A stretch of DNA of 64,000 nucleotides from Halisarca cf. caerulea (Eukaryota; Porifera; Demospongiae; Chondrillida; Halisarcidae): positions 780,601 to 844,600 of the forward strand of contig CAUJGJ010000037.1 in the NCBI GenBank assembly GCA_963170055.1, in the 5' to 3' direction. Below the pieces are notes generated by a model, which saw only the letters and a list, made by a program, of their open reading frames with translations, made no database searches and was not told the origin of the DNA. A program made the position numbers and the translations under genes. This document shows positions 47,071 through 60,660 of this stretch, one piece after another. Within the stretch, counting starts at the first letter, position 1. Every line of letters starts with the position of its first letter.

Positions 47071-50000
47071 GTCAAGTGTGAAATGTTACAAAGCTTTAAT
47101 AATTTGTATCGCAAAGAGAACGTTAGAAACATAAGTTTAAAATTAGCAAAAGTAGAAAATTGGCAAAGTTCCTAAGATATTACAAATGAAATAGTCAAGT
47201 TTAAAATGTTACAAAGTTTTAATAATTTGTATCGCAAAGAGAACGTTAGAAACATAAGTTTAAAATTAGATAAACTACAAAATTGGCAAAGTTCCTAAGA
47301 TATTACAAATGAAATAGTCAAGTTTAAAATGTTACAAAGTTTTAATAATTTGTATCGCAAAGAGAACGTTTGAAACATAAGTTTAAAATTAGCAAAAGTA
47401 GAAAATTGGCAAAGTTCCTAAGATATTACAAATGAAATAGTCAAGTTTAAAATGTAACAAAGTTTTAATAATTTGTATCGCAAAGAGAACGTTTGAAACA
47501 TAAGTTTAAAATTAGCAAAAGTAGAAAATTGGCAAAGTTCCTAAGATATTACAAATGAAATAGTCAAGTTTAAAATGTTACAAAGTTTTAATAATTTGTA
47601 TCGCAAAGAGAACGTTAGAAACATAAGTTTAAAATTAGCAAAAGTACAAAATTGGCAAAGTTCCTAAGATATTACAAATGAAATAGTCAAGTTTAAAATG
47701 TTACAAAGTTTTAATAATTTGTATCGCAAAGAGAACGTTAGAAACATAAGTTTAAAATTAGATAAACTACAAAATTGGCAAAGTTCCTAAGATATTACAA
47801 ATGAAATAGTCAAGTTTAAAATGTTACAAAGTTTTAATAATTTGTATGGCAAAGAGAACGTTAGAAACATAAGTTTAAAATTAGCAAAAGTAGAAAATTG
47901 GCAAAGTTCCTAAGATATTACAAATGAAATAGTCAAGTTTAAAATGTTACAAAGTTTTAATAATTTGTATGGCAAAGAGAACGTTAGAAACATAAGTTTA
48001 AAATTAGCAAAAGTAGAAAATTGGCAAAGTTCCTAAGATATTACAAATGAAATAGTCAAGTTTAAAATGTTACAAAGTTTTAATAATTTGTATCGCAAAG
48101 AGAACGTTAGAAACATAAGTTTAAAATTAGCAAAAGTAGAAAATTGGCAAAGTTCCTAAGATATTACAAATGAAATAGTCAAGTTTAAAATGTTACAAAG
48201 TTTTAATAATTTGTATGGCAAAGAGAACGTTAGAAACATAAGTTTAAAATTAGCAAAAGTAGAAAATTGGCAAAGTTCCTAAGATATTACAAATGAAATA
48301 GTCAAGTTTAAAATGTTACAAAGTTTTAATAATTTGTATGGCAAAGAGAACGTTAGAAACATAAGTTTAAAATTAGCAAAAGTAGAAAATTGGCAAAGTT
48401 CCTAAGATATTACAAATGAAATAGTCAAGTTTAAAATGTTACAAAGTTTTAATAATTTGTATCGCAAAGAGAACGTTAGAAACATAAGTTTAAAATTAGC
48501 AAAAGTAGAAAATTGGCAAAGTTCCTAAGATATTACAAATGAAATAGTCAAGTTTAAAATGTTACAAAGTTTTAATAATTTGTATGGCAAAGAGAACGTT
48601 AGAAACATAAGTTTAAAATTAGCAAAAGTACAAAATTGGCAAAGTTCCTAAGATATTACAAATGAAATAGTCAAGTGTGAAATGTTACAAAGCTTTAATA
48701 ATTTGTATCGCAAAGAGAACGTTAGAAACATAAGTTTAAAATTAGCAAAAGTAGAAAATTGGCAAAGTTCCTAAGATATTACAAATGAAATAGTCAAGTT
48801 TAAAATGTTACAAAGTTTTAATAATTTGTATCGCAAAGAGAACGTTAGAAACATAAGTTTAAAATTAGATAAACTACAAAATTGGCAAAGTTCCTAAGAT
48901 ATTACAAATGAAATAGTCAAGTTTAAAATGTTACAAAGTTTTAATAATTTGTATCGCAAAGAGAACGTTTGAAACATAAGTTTAAAATTAGCAAAAGTAG
49001 AAAATTGGCAAAGTTCCTAAGATATTACAAATGAAATAGTCAAGTTTAAAATGTAACAAAGTTTTAATAATTTGTATCGCAAAGAGAACGTTTGAAACAT
49101 AAGTTTAAAATTAGCAAAAGTAGAAAATTGGCAAAGTTCCTAAGATATTACAAATGAAATAGTCAAGTTTAAAATGTTACAAAGTTTTAATAATTTGTAT
49201 GGCAAAGAGAACGTTAGAAACATAAGTTTAAAATTAGCAAAAGTAGAAAATTGGCAAAGTTCCTAAGATATTACAAATGAAATAGTCAAGTTTAAAATGT
49301 TACAAAGTTTTAATAATTTGTATCGCAAAGAGAACGTTAGAAACATAAGTTTAAAATTAGATAAACTACAAAATTGGCAAAGTTCCTAAGATATTACAAA
49401 TGAAATAGTCAAGTTTAAAATGTTACAAAGTTTTAATAATTTGTATGGCAAAGAGAACGTTAGAAACATAAGTTTAAAATTAGATAAACTACAAAATTGG
49501 CAAAGTTCCTAAGATATTACAAATGAAATAGTCAAGTTTAAAATGTTACAAAGTTTTAATAATTTGTATCGCAAAGAGAACGTTCGAAACATAAGTTTAA
49601 AATTAGCAAAAGTAGAAAATTGGCAAAGTTCCTAAGATATTACAAATGAAATAGTCAAGTTTAAAATGTTACAAAGTTTTAATAATTTGTATCGCAAAGA
49701 GAACGTTAGAAACATAAGTTTAAAATTAGCAAAAGTACAAAATTGGCAAAGTTCCTAAGATATTACAAATGAAATAGTCAAGTTTAAAATGTTACAAAGT
49801 TTTAATAATTTGTATCGCAAAGAGAACGTTAGAAACATAAGTTTAAAATTAGCAAAAGTACAAAATTGGCAAAGTTCCTAAGATATTACAAATGAAATAG
49901 TCAAGTTTAAAATGTTACAAAGTTTTAATAATTTGTATCGCAAAGAGAACGTTAGAAACATAAGTTTAAAATTAGCAAAAGTAGAAAATTGGCAAAGTTC

Positions 50001-50268
50001 CTAAGATATTACAAATGAAATAGTCAAGTTTAAAATGTTACAAAGTTTTAATAATTTGTATCGCAAAGAGAACGTTAGAAACATAAGTTTAAAATTAGCA
50101 AAAGTAGAAAATTGGCAAAGTTCCTAAGATATTACAAATGAAATAGTCAAGTTTAAAATGTTACAAAGTTTTAATAATTTGTATCGCAAAGAGAACGTTA
50201 GAAACATAAGTTTAAAATTAGCAAAAGTAGAAAATTGGCAAAGTTCCTAAGATATTACAAATGAAATA
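47071..50268. repeat. 13-monomer higher-order repeat
   Basis: The rare variant gtcaagtgtgaaatg occurs at 47071 and 48670, and aatgtaacaa at 47451 and 49050. Both pairs are 1599 bp apart, exactly 13 x 123. The variant order in between (gataaac, gtttgaaac, tgtaac, gtttgaaac) is also repeated. A related block starts at 45596, about 12 monomers earlier. The right end of the second unit is approximate. Confidence 0.85.
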
Positions 50269-53200
50269 GTCAAGTTTAAAATGTTACAAAGTTTCAATAA
50301 TTTGTATCGCAAAGAGAACGTTAGAAACATAAGTTTAAAATTAGCAAAAGTAGAAAATTGGCAAAGTTCCTAAGATATTACAAATGAAATAGTCAAGTTT
50401 AAAATGTTAGAAAGTTTTAATAATTTGTATCGCAAAGAGAACGTTAGAAACATAAGTTTAAAATTAGCAAAAGTAGAAAATTGGCAAAGTTCCTAAGATA
50501 TTACAAATGAAATAGTCAAGTTTAAAATGTTACAAAGTTTTAATAATTTGTATGGCAAAGAGAACGTTAGAAACATAAGTTTAAAATTAGCAAAAGTAGA
50601 AAATTGGCAAAGTTCCTAAGATATTACAAATGAAATAGTCAAGTTTAAAATGTTACAAAGTTTTAATAATTTGTATCGCAAAGAGAACGTTAGAAACATA
50701 AGTTTAAAATTAGCAAAAGTAGAAAATTGGCAAAGTTCCTAAGATATTACAAATGAAATAGTCAAGTTTAAAATGTTACAAAGTTTTAATAATTTGTATG
50801 GCAAAGAGAACGTTAGAAACATAAGTTTAAAATTAGCAAAAGTAGAAAATTGGCAAAGTTCCTAAGATATTACAAATGAAATAGTCAAGTTTAAAATGTT
50901 ACAAAGTTTTAATAATTTGTATCGCAAAGAGAACGTTAGAAACATAAGTTTAAAATTAGCAAAAGTAGAAAATTGGCAAAGTTCCTAAGATATTACAAAT
51001 GAAATAGTCAAGTTTAAAATGTTACAAAGTTTTAATAATTTGTATCGCAAAGAGAACGTTAGAAACATAAGTTTAAAATTAGCAAAAGTACAAAATTGGC
51101 AAAGTTCCTAAGATATTACAAATGAAATAGTCAAGTTTAAAATGTTACAAAGTTTTAATAATTTGTATCGCAAAGAGAACGTTTGAAACATAAGTTTAAA
51201 ATTAGCAAAAGTAGAAAATTGGCAAAGTTCCTAAGATATTACAAATGAAATAGTCAAGTTTAAAATGTTACAAAGTTTTAATAATTTGTATCGCAAAGAG
51301 AACGTTAGAAACATAAGTTTAAAATTAGCAAAAGTAGAAAATTGGCAAAGTTCCTAAGATATTACAAATGAAATAGTCAAGTTTAAAATGTTACAAAGTT
51401 TTAATAATTTGTATCGCAAAGAGAACGTTAGAAACATAAGTTTAAAATTAGATAAACTACAAAATTGGCAAAGTTCCTAAGATATTACAAATGAAATAGT
51501 CAAGTTTAAAATGTTACAAAGTTTTAATAATTTGTATCGCAAAGAGAACGTTAGAAACATAAGTTTAAAATTAGCAAAAGTAGAAAATTGGCAAAGTTCC
51601 TAAGATATTACAAATGAAATAGTCAAGTTTAAAATGTTACAAAGTTTTAATAATTTGTATCGCAAAGAGAACGTTAGAAACATAAGTTTAAAATTAGCAA
51701 AAGTAGAAAATTGGCAAAGTTCCTAAGATATTACAAATGAAATAGTCAAGTTTAAAATGTTACAAAGTTTTAATAATTTGTATCGCAAAGAGAACGTTTG
51801 AAACATAAGTTTAAAATTAGCAAAAGTAGAAAATTGGCAAAGTTCCTAAGATATTACAAATGAAATAGTCAAGTTTAAAATGTTACAAAGTTTTAATAAT
51901 TTGTATCGCAAAGAGAACGTTAGAAACATAAGTTTAAAATTAGCAAAAGTAGAAAATTGGCAAAGTTCCTAAGATATTACAAATGAAATAGTCAAGTTTA
52001 AAATGTTACAAAGTTTTAATAATTTGTATCGCAAAGAGAACGTTTGAAACATAAGTTTAAAATTAGCAAAAGTAGAAAATTGGCAAAGTTCCTAAGATAT
52101 TACAAATGAAATAGTCAAGTTTAAAATGTTACAAAGTTTTAATAATTTGTATCGCAAAGAGAACGTTAGAAACATAAGTTTAAAATTAGCAAAAGTAGAA
52201 AATTGGCAAAGTTCCTAAGATATTACAAATGAAATAGTCAAGTTTAAAATGTTACAAAGTTTTAATAATTTGTATCGCAAAGAGAACGTTAGAAACATAA
52301 GTTTAAAATTAGCAAAAGTAGAAAATTGGCAAAGTTCCTAAGATATTACAAATGAAATAGTCAAGTTTAAAATGTTACAAAGTTTTAATAATTTGTATCG
52401 CAAAGAGAACGTTAGAAACATAAGTTTAAAATTAGATAAACTACAAAATTGGCAAAGTTCCTAAGATATTACAAATGAAATAGTCAAGTTTAAAATGTTA
52501 CAAAGTTTTAATAATTTGTATCGCAAAGAGAACGTTAGAAACATAAGTTTAAAATTAGCAAAAGTAGAAAATTGGCAAAGTTCCTAAGATATTACAAATG
52601 AAATAGTCAAGTTTAAAATGTTACAAAGTTTTAATAATTTGTATCGCAAAGAGAACGTTAGAAACATAAGTTTAAAATTAGATAAACTACAAAATTGGCA
52701 AAGTTCCTAAGATATTACAAATGAAATAGTCAAGTTTAAAATGTTACAAAGTTTTAATAATTTGTATCACAAAGAGAACGTTTGAAACATAAGTTTAAAA
52801 TTAGCAAAAGTAGAAAATTGGCAAAGTTCCTAAGATATTACAAATGAAATAGTCAAGTTTAAAATGTTACAAAGTTTTAATAATTTGTATCGCAAAGAGA
52901 ACGTTAGAAACATAAGTTTAAAATTAGCAAAAGTAGAAAATTGGCAAAGTTCCTAAGATATTACAAATGAAATAGTCAAGTTTAAAATGTTACAAAGTTT
53001 TAATAATTTGTATCGCAAAGAGAACGTTAGAAACATAAGTTTAAAATTAGCAAAAGTAGAAAATTGGCAAAGTTCCTAAGATATTACAAATGAAATAGTC
53101 AAGTTTAAAATGTTACAAAGTTTTAATAATTTGTATCGCAAAGAGAACGTTAGAAACATAAGTTTAAAATTAGATAAACTACAAAATTGGCAAAGTTCCT

Positions 53201-56200
53201 AAGATATTACAAATGAAATAGTCAAGTTTAAAATGTTACAAAGTTTTAATAATTTGTATCGCAAAGAGAACGTTAGAAACATAAGTTTAAAATTAGCAAA
53301 AGTACAAAATTGGCAAAGTTCCTAAGATATTACAAATGAAATAGTCAAGTTTAAAATGTTACAAAGTTTTAATAATTTGTATCGCAAAGAGAACGTTTGA
53401 AACATAAGTTTAAAATTAGCAAAAGTAGAAAATTGGCAAAGTTCCTAAGATATTACAAATGAAATAGTCAAGTTTAAAATGTTACAAAGTTTTAATAATT
53501 TGTATCGCAAAGAGAACGTTAGAAACATAAGTTTAAAATTAGCAAAAGTAGAAAATTGGCAAAGTTCCTAAGATATTACAAATGAAATAGTCAAGTTTAA
53601 AATGTTACAAAGTTTTAATAATTTGTATCGCAAAGAGAACGTTAGAAACATAAGTTTAAAATTAGATAAACTACAAAATTGGCAAAGTTCCTAAGATATT
53701 ACAAATGAAATAGTCAAGTTTAAAATGTTACAAAGTTTTAATAATTTGTATGGCAAAGAGAACGTTAGAAACATAAGTTTAAAATTAGATAAACTACAAA
53801 ATTGGCAAAGTTCCTAAGATATTACAAATGAAATAGTCAAGTTTAAAATGTTACAAAGTTTTAATAATTTGTATCGCAAAGAGAACGTTAGAAACATAAG
53901 TTTAAAATTAGCAAAAGTAGAAAATTGGCAAAGTTCCTAAGATATTACAAATGAAATAGTCAAGTTTAAAATGTTACAAAGTTTTAATAATTTGTATCGC
54001 AAAGAGAACGTTAGAAACATAACTTTAAAATTAGCAAAAGTAGAAAATTGGCAAAGTTCCTAAGATATTACAAATGAAATAGTCAAGTTTAAAATGTTAC
54101 AAAGTTTTAATAATTTGTATCGCAAAGAGAACGTTAGAAACATAACTTTAAAATTAGCAAAAGTAGAAAATTGGCAAAGTTCCTAAGATATTACAAATGA
54201 AATAGTCAAGTTTAAAATGTTACAAAGTTTTAATAATTTGTATCGCAAAGAGAACGTTAGAAACATAACTTTAAAATTAGCAAAAGTACAAAATTGGCAA
54301 AGTTCCTAAGATATTACAAATGAAACAGTCAAGTTTAAAATGTTACAAAGTTTTAATAATTTGTATCGCAAAGAGAACGTTAGAAACATAAGTTTAAAAT
54401 TAGCAAAAGTAGAAAATTGGCAAAGTTCCTAAGATATTACAAATGAAATAGTCAAGTTTAAAATGTTACAAAGTTTTAATAATTTGTATCGCAAAGAGAA
54501 CGTTTGAAACATAAGTTTAAAATTAGCAAAAGTAGAAAATTGGCAAAGTTCCTAAGATATTACAAATGAAATAGTAAAGTTTAAAATGTTACAAAGTTTT
54601 AATAATTTGTATCGCAAAGAGAACGTTAGAAACATAAGTTTAAAATTAGCAAAAGTACAAAATTGGCAAAGTTCCTAAGATATTACAAATGAAATAGTCA
54701 AGTTTAAAATGTTACAAAGTTTTAATAATTTGTATCGCAAAGAGAACGTTACAAACATAAGTTTAAAATTAGCAAAAGTAGAAAATTGGCAAAGTTCCTA
54801 AGATATTACAAATGAAATAGTCAAGTTTAAAATGTTACAAAGTTTTAATAATATGTATCGCAAAGAGAACGTTAGAAACATAAGTTTAAAATTAGCAAAA
54901 GTAGAAAATTGGAAAAGTTCCTAAGATATTACAAATGAAATAGTCAAGTTTGAAATGTTACAAAGTTTTAATAATTTGTATCGCAAAGAGAACGTTAGAA
55001 ACATAAGTTTAAAATTAGCAAAAGTAGAAAATTGGCAAAGTTCCTAAGATATTACAAATGAAATAGTCAAGTTTAAAATGTTGCAAAGTTTTAATAATTT
55101 GTATCGCAAAGAGAACGTTAGAAACATAAGTTTAAAATTAGATAAACTACAAAATTGGCAAAGTTCCTAAGATATTACAAATGAAATAGTCAAGTTTAAA
55201 ATGTTACAAAGTTTTAATAATTTGTATCGCAAAGAGAACGTTCGAAACATAAGTTTAAAATTAGCAAAAGTAGAAAATTGGCAAAGTTCCTAAGATATTA
55301 CAAATGAAATAGTCAAGTTTAAAATGTTACAAAGTTTTAATAATTTGTATCGCAAAGAGAACGTTAGAAACATAAGTTTAAAATTAGCAAAAGTAGAAAA
55401 TTGGCAAAGTTCCTAAGATATTACAAATGAAATAGTCAAGTTTAAAATGTTACAAAGTTTTAATAATTTGTATCGCAAAGAGAACGTTAGAAACATAAGT
55501 TTAAAATTAGCAAAAGTACAAAATTGGCAAAGTTCCTAAGATATTACAAATGAAATAGTCAAGTTTAAAATGTTACAAAGTTTTAATAATTTGTATCGCA
55601 AAGAGAACGTTAGAAACATAAGTTTAAAATTAGCAAAACTACAAAATTGGCAAAGTTCCTAAGATATTACAAATGAAATAGTCAAGTTTAAAATGTTACA
55701 AAGTTTTAATAATTTGTATCGCAAAGAGAACGTTAGAAACATAAGTTTAAAATTAGATAAACTACAAAATTGGCAAAGTTCCTAAGATATTACAAATGAA
55801 ATAGTCAAGTTTAAAATGTTACAAAGTTTTAATAATTTGTATCGCAAAGAGAACGTTTGAAACATAAGTTTAAAATTAGCAAAACTACAAAATTGGCAAA
55901 GTTCCTAAGATATTACAAATGAAATAGTCAAGTTTAAAATGTTACAAAGTTTTAATAATTTGTATCGCAAAGAGAACGTTTGAAACATAAGTTTAAAATT
56001 AGCAAAAGTAGAAAATTGGCAAAGTTCCTAAGATATTACAAATGAAATAGTCAAGTTTAAAATGTTACAAAGTTTTAATAATTTGTATCGCAAAGAGAAC
56101 GTTACAAACATAAGTTTAAAATTAGCAAAAGTAGAAAATTGGCAAAGTTCCTAAGATATTACAAATGAAATAGTCAAGTTTAAAATGTTACAAAGTTTTA

Positions 56201-58639
56201 ATAATTTGTATCGCAAAGAGAACGTTAGAAACATAAGTTTAAAATTAGCAAAAGTACAAAATTGGCAAAGTTCCTAAGATATTACAAATGAAATAGTCAA
56301 GTTTAAAATGTTACAAAGTTTTAATAATTTGTATCGCAAAGAGAACGTTTGAAACATAAGTTTAAAATTAGCAAAAGTAGAAAATTGGCAAAGTTCCTAA
56401 GATATTACAAATGAAATAGTCAAGTTTAAAATGTTACAAAGTTTTAATAATTTGTATCGCAAAGAGAACGTTAGAAACATAAGTTTAAAATTAGCAAAAG
56501 TAGAAAATTGGCAAAGTTCCTAAGATATTACAAATGAAATAGTCAAGTTTAAAATGTTACAAAGTTTTAATAATTTGTATCGCAAAGAGAACGTTAGAAA
56601 CATAAGTTTAAAATTAGCAAAAGTACAAAATTGGCAAAGTTCCTAAGATATTACAAATGAAATAGTCAAGTTTAAAATGTTACAAAGTTTTAATAATTTG
56701 TATCGCAAAGAGAACGTTTGAAACATAAGTTTAAAATTAGCAAAAGTAGAAAATTGGCAAAGTTCCTAAGATATTACAAATGAAATAGTCAAGTTTAAAA
56801 TGTTACAAAGTTTTAATAATTTGTATCGCAAAGAGAACGTTAGAAACATAAGTTTAAAATTAGCAAAAGTAGAAAATTGGCAAAGTTCCTAAGATATTAC
56901 AAATGAAATAGTCAAGTTTAAAATGTTACAAAGTTTTAATAATTTGTATCGCAAAGAGAACGTTAGAAACATAAGTTTAAAATTAGCAAAACTACAAAAT
57001 TGGCAAAGTTCCTAAGATATTACAAATGAAATAGTCAAGTTTAAAATGTTACAAAGTTTTAATAATTTGTATCGCAAAGAGAACGTTAGAAACATAAGTT
57101 TAAAATTAGCAAAAGTAGAAAATTGGCAAAGTTCCTAAGATATTACAAATGAAATAGTCAAGTTCAAAATGTTACTAAGTTTAAATAATTTGTATCGCAA
57201 AGAGAACGTTAGAAACATAAGTTTACAATTAGAAAAACTACAAAATTGGCAAAGTTCCTAAGATATTACAAATGAAATAGTCAAGTTTAAAATGTTACAA
57301 AGTTTTAATAATTTGTATCGCAAAGAGAACGTTAGAAACATAAGTTTAAAATTAGCAAAAGTAGAAAATTGGCAAAGTTCCTAAGATATTACAAATGAAA
57401 TAGTCAAGTTTAAAATGTTACAAAGTTTTAATAATTTGTATCGCAAAGAGAACGTTAGAAACATAAGTTTAAAATTAGCAAAAGTAGAAAATTGGCAAAG
57501 TTCCTAAGATATTACAAATGAAATAGTCAAGTTTAAAATGTTACAAAGTTTTAATAATTTGTATCGCAAAGAGAACGTTAGAAACATAAGTTTAAAATTA
57601 GCAAAAGTAGAAAATTGGCAAAGTTCCTAAGATATTACAAATGAAATAGTCAAGTTTAAAATGTTACAAAGTTTTAATAATTTGTATCGCAAAGAGAACG
57701 TTAGAAACATAAGTTTAAAATTAGCAAAACTACAAAATTGGCAAAGTTCCTAAGATATTACAAATGAAATAGTCAAGTTTAAAATGTTACAAAGTTTTAA
57801 TAATTTGTATCGCAAAGAGAACGTTTGAAACATAAGTTTAAAATTAGCAAAAGTACAAAATTGGCAAAGTTCCTAAGATATTACAAATGAAATAGTCAAG
57901 TTTAAAATGTTACAAAGTTTTAATAATTTGTATCGCAAAGAGAACGTTAGAAACATAAGTTTAAAATTAGCAAAAGTACAAAATTGGCAAAGTTCCTAAG
58001 ATATTACAAATGAAATAGTCAAGTTTAAAATGTTACAAAGTTTTAATAATTTGTATCGCAAAGAGAACGTTAGAAACATAAGTTTAAAATTAGCAAAAGT
58101 AGAAAATTGGCAAAGTTCCTAAGATATTACAAATGAAATAGTCAAGTTTAAAATGTTACAAAGTTTTAATAATTTGTATCGCAAAGAGAACGTTAGAAAC
58201 ATAAGTTTAAAATTAGCAAAAGTAGAAAATTGGCAAAGTTCCTAAGATATTACAAATGAAATAGTCAAGTTTAAAATGTTACAAAGTTTTAATAATTTGT
58301 ATCGCAAAGAGAACGTTTGAAACATAAGTTTAAAATTAGCAAAAGTAGAAAATTGGCAAAGTTCCTAAGATATTACAAATGAAATAGTCAAGTTTAAAAT
58401 GTTACAAAGTTTTAATAATTTGTATCGCAAAGAGAACGTTTGAAACATAAGTTTAAAATTAGCAAAAGTACAAAATTGGCAAAGTTCCTAAGATATTACA
58501 AATGAAATAGTCAAGTTTAAAATGTTACAAAGTTTTAATAATTTGTATCGCAAAGAGAAAGTTTGAAACATAAGTTTAAAATTAGCAAAAGTAGAAAATT
58601 GGCAAAGTTCCTAAGATATTACAAATGAAATAGTCAAGT

Positions 58640-60660
58640 TTAAAATGTTGCAAAGTTTTAATAATTTGTATCGCAAAGAGAACGTTACAAACATAAGTTT
58701 AAAATTAGCAAAAGTACAAAATTGGCAAAGTTCCTAAGATATTACAAATGAAATAGTCAAGTTTAAAATGTTACAAAGTTTTAATAATTTGTATCGCAAA
58801 GAGAACGTTAGAAACATAAGTTTAAAATTAGCAAAAGTACAAAATTGGCAAAGTTCCTAAGATATTACAAATGAAATAGTCAAGTTTAAAATGTTACAAA
58901 GTTTTAATAATTTGTATCGCAAAGAGAACGTTAGAAACATAAGTTTAAAATTAGCAAAAGTAGAAAATTGGCAAAGTTCCTAAGATATTACAAATGAAAT
59001 AGTCAAGTTTAAAATGTTACAAAGTTTTAATAATTTGTATCGCAAAGAGAACGTTTGAAACATAAGTTTAAAATTAGCAAAAGTAGAAAATTGGCAAAGT
59101 TCCTAAGATATTACAAATGAAATAGTCAAGTTTAAAATGTTACAAAGTTTTAATAATTTGTATCGCAAAGAGAACGTTTGAAACATAAGTTTAAAATTAG
59201 CAAAAGTACAAAATTGGCAAAGTTCCTAAGATATTACAAATGAAATAGTCAAGTTTAAAATGTTACAAAGTTTTAATAATTTGTATCGCAAAGAGAACGT
59301 TAGAAACATAAGTTTAAAATTAGCAAAAGTACAAAATTGGCAAAGTTCCTAAGATATTACAAATGAAATAGTCAAGTTTAAAATGTTACAAAGTTTTAAT
59401 AATTTGTATCGCAAAGAGAACGTTTGAAACATAAGTTTAAAATTAGCAAAAGTAGAAAATTGGCAAAGTTCCTAAGATATTACAAATGAAATAGTCAAGT
59501 TTAAAATGTTGCAAAGTTTTAATAATTTGTATCGCAAAGAGAACGTTACAAACATAAGTTTAAAATTAGCAAAAGTACAAAATTGGCAAAGTTCCTAAGA
59601 TATTACAAATGAAATAGTCAAGTTTAAAATGTTACAAAGTTTTAATAATTTGTATCGCAAAGAGAACGTTAGAAACATAAGTTTAAAATTAGCAAAAGTA
59701 CAAAATTGGCAAAGTTCCTAAGATATTACAAATGAAATAGTCAAGTTTAAAATGTTACAAAGTTTTAATAATTTGTATCGCAAAGAGAACGTTAGAAACA
59801 TAAGTTTAAAATTAGCAAAAGTAGAAAATTGGCAAAGTTCCTAAGATATTACAAATGAAATAGTCAAGTTTAAAATGTTACAAAGTTTTAATAATTTGTA
59901 TCGCAAAGAGAACGTTAGAAACATAAGTTTAAAATTAGCAAAAGTACAAAATTGGCAAAGTTCCTAAGATATTACAAATGAAATAGTCAAGTTTAAAATG
60001 TTACAAAGTTTTAATAATTTGTATCGCAAAGAGAACGTTAGAAACATAAGTTTAAAATTAGCAAAAGTACAAAATTGGCAAAGTTCCTAAGATATTACAA
60101 ATGAAATAGTCAAGTTTAAAATGTTACAAAGTTTTAATAATTTGTATCGCAAAGAGAACGTTAGAAACATAAGTTTAAAATTAGCAAAAGTAGAAAATTG
60201 GCAAAGTTCCTAAGATATTACAAATGAAATAGTCAAGTTTAAAATGTTACAAAGTTTTAATAATTTGTATCGCAAAGAGAACGTTTGAAACATAAGTTTA
60301 AAATTAGCAAAAGTACAAAATTGGCAAAGTTCCTAAGATATTACAAATGAAATAGTCAAGTTTAAAATGTTACAAAGTTTTAATAATTTGTATCGCAAAG
60401 AGAACGTTTGAAACATAAGTTTAAAATTAGCAAAAGTAGAAAATTGGCAAAGTTCCTAAGATATTACAAATGAAATAGTCAAGTTTAAAATGTTACAAAG
60501 TTTTAATAATTTGTATCGCAAAGAGAACGTTTGAAACATAAGTTTAAAATTAGCAAAAGTAGAAAATTGGCAAAGTTCCTAAGATATTACAAATGAAATA
60601 GTCAAGTTTAAAATGTTGCAAAGTTTTAATAATTTGTATCGCAAAGAGAACGTTACAAAC
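58640..60660. repeat. 7- and 9-monomer duplications in the array
   Basis: The variant aaaatgttgcaaag occurs with its G at 58650, 59511 and 60618, each followed by gttacaaac. Spacings are 861 bp (7 x 123) and 1107 bp (9 x 123), showing unequal exchange of multi-monomer blocks. Confidence 0.85.
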
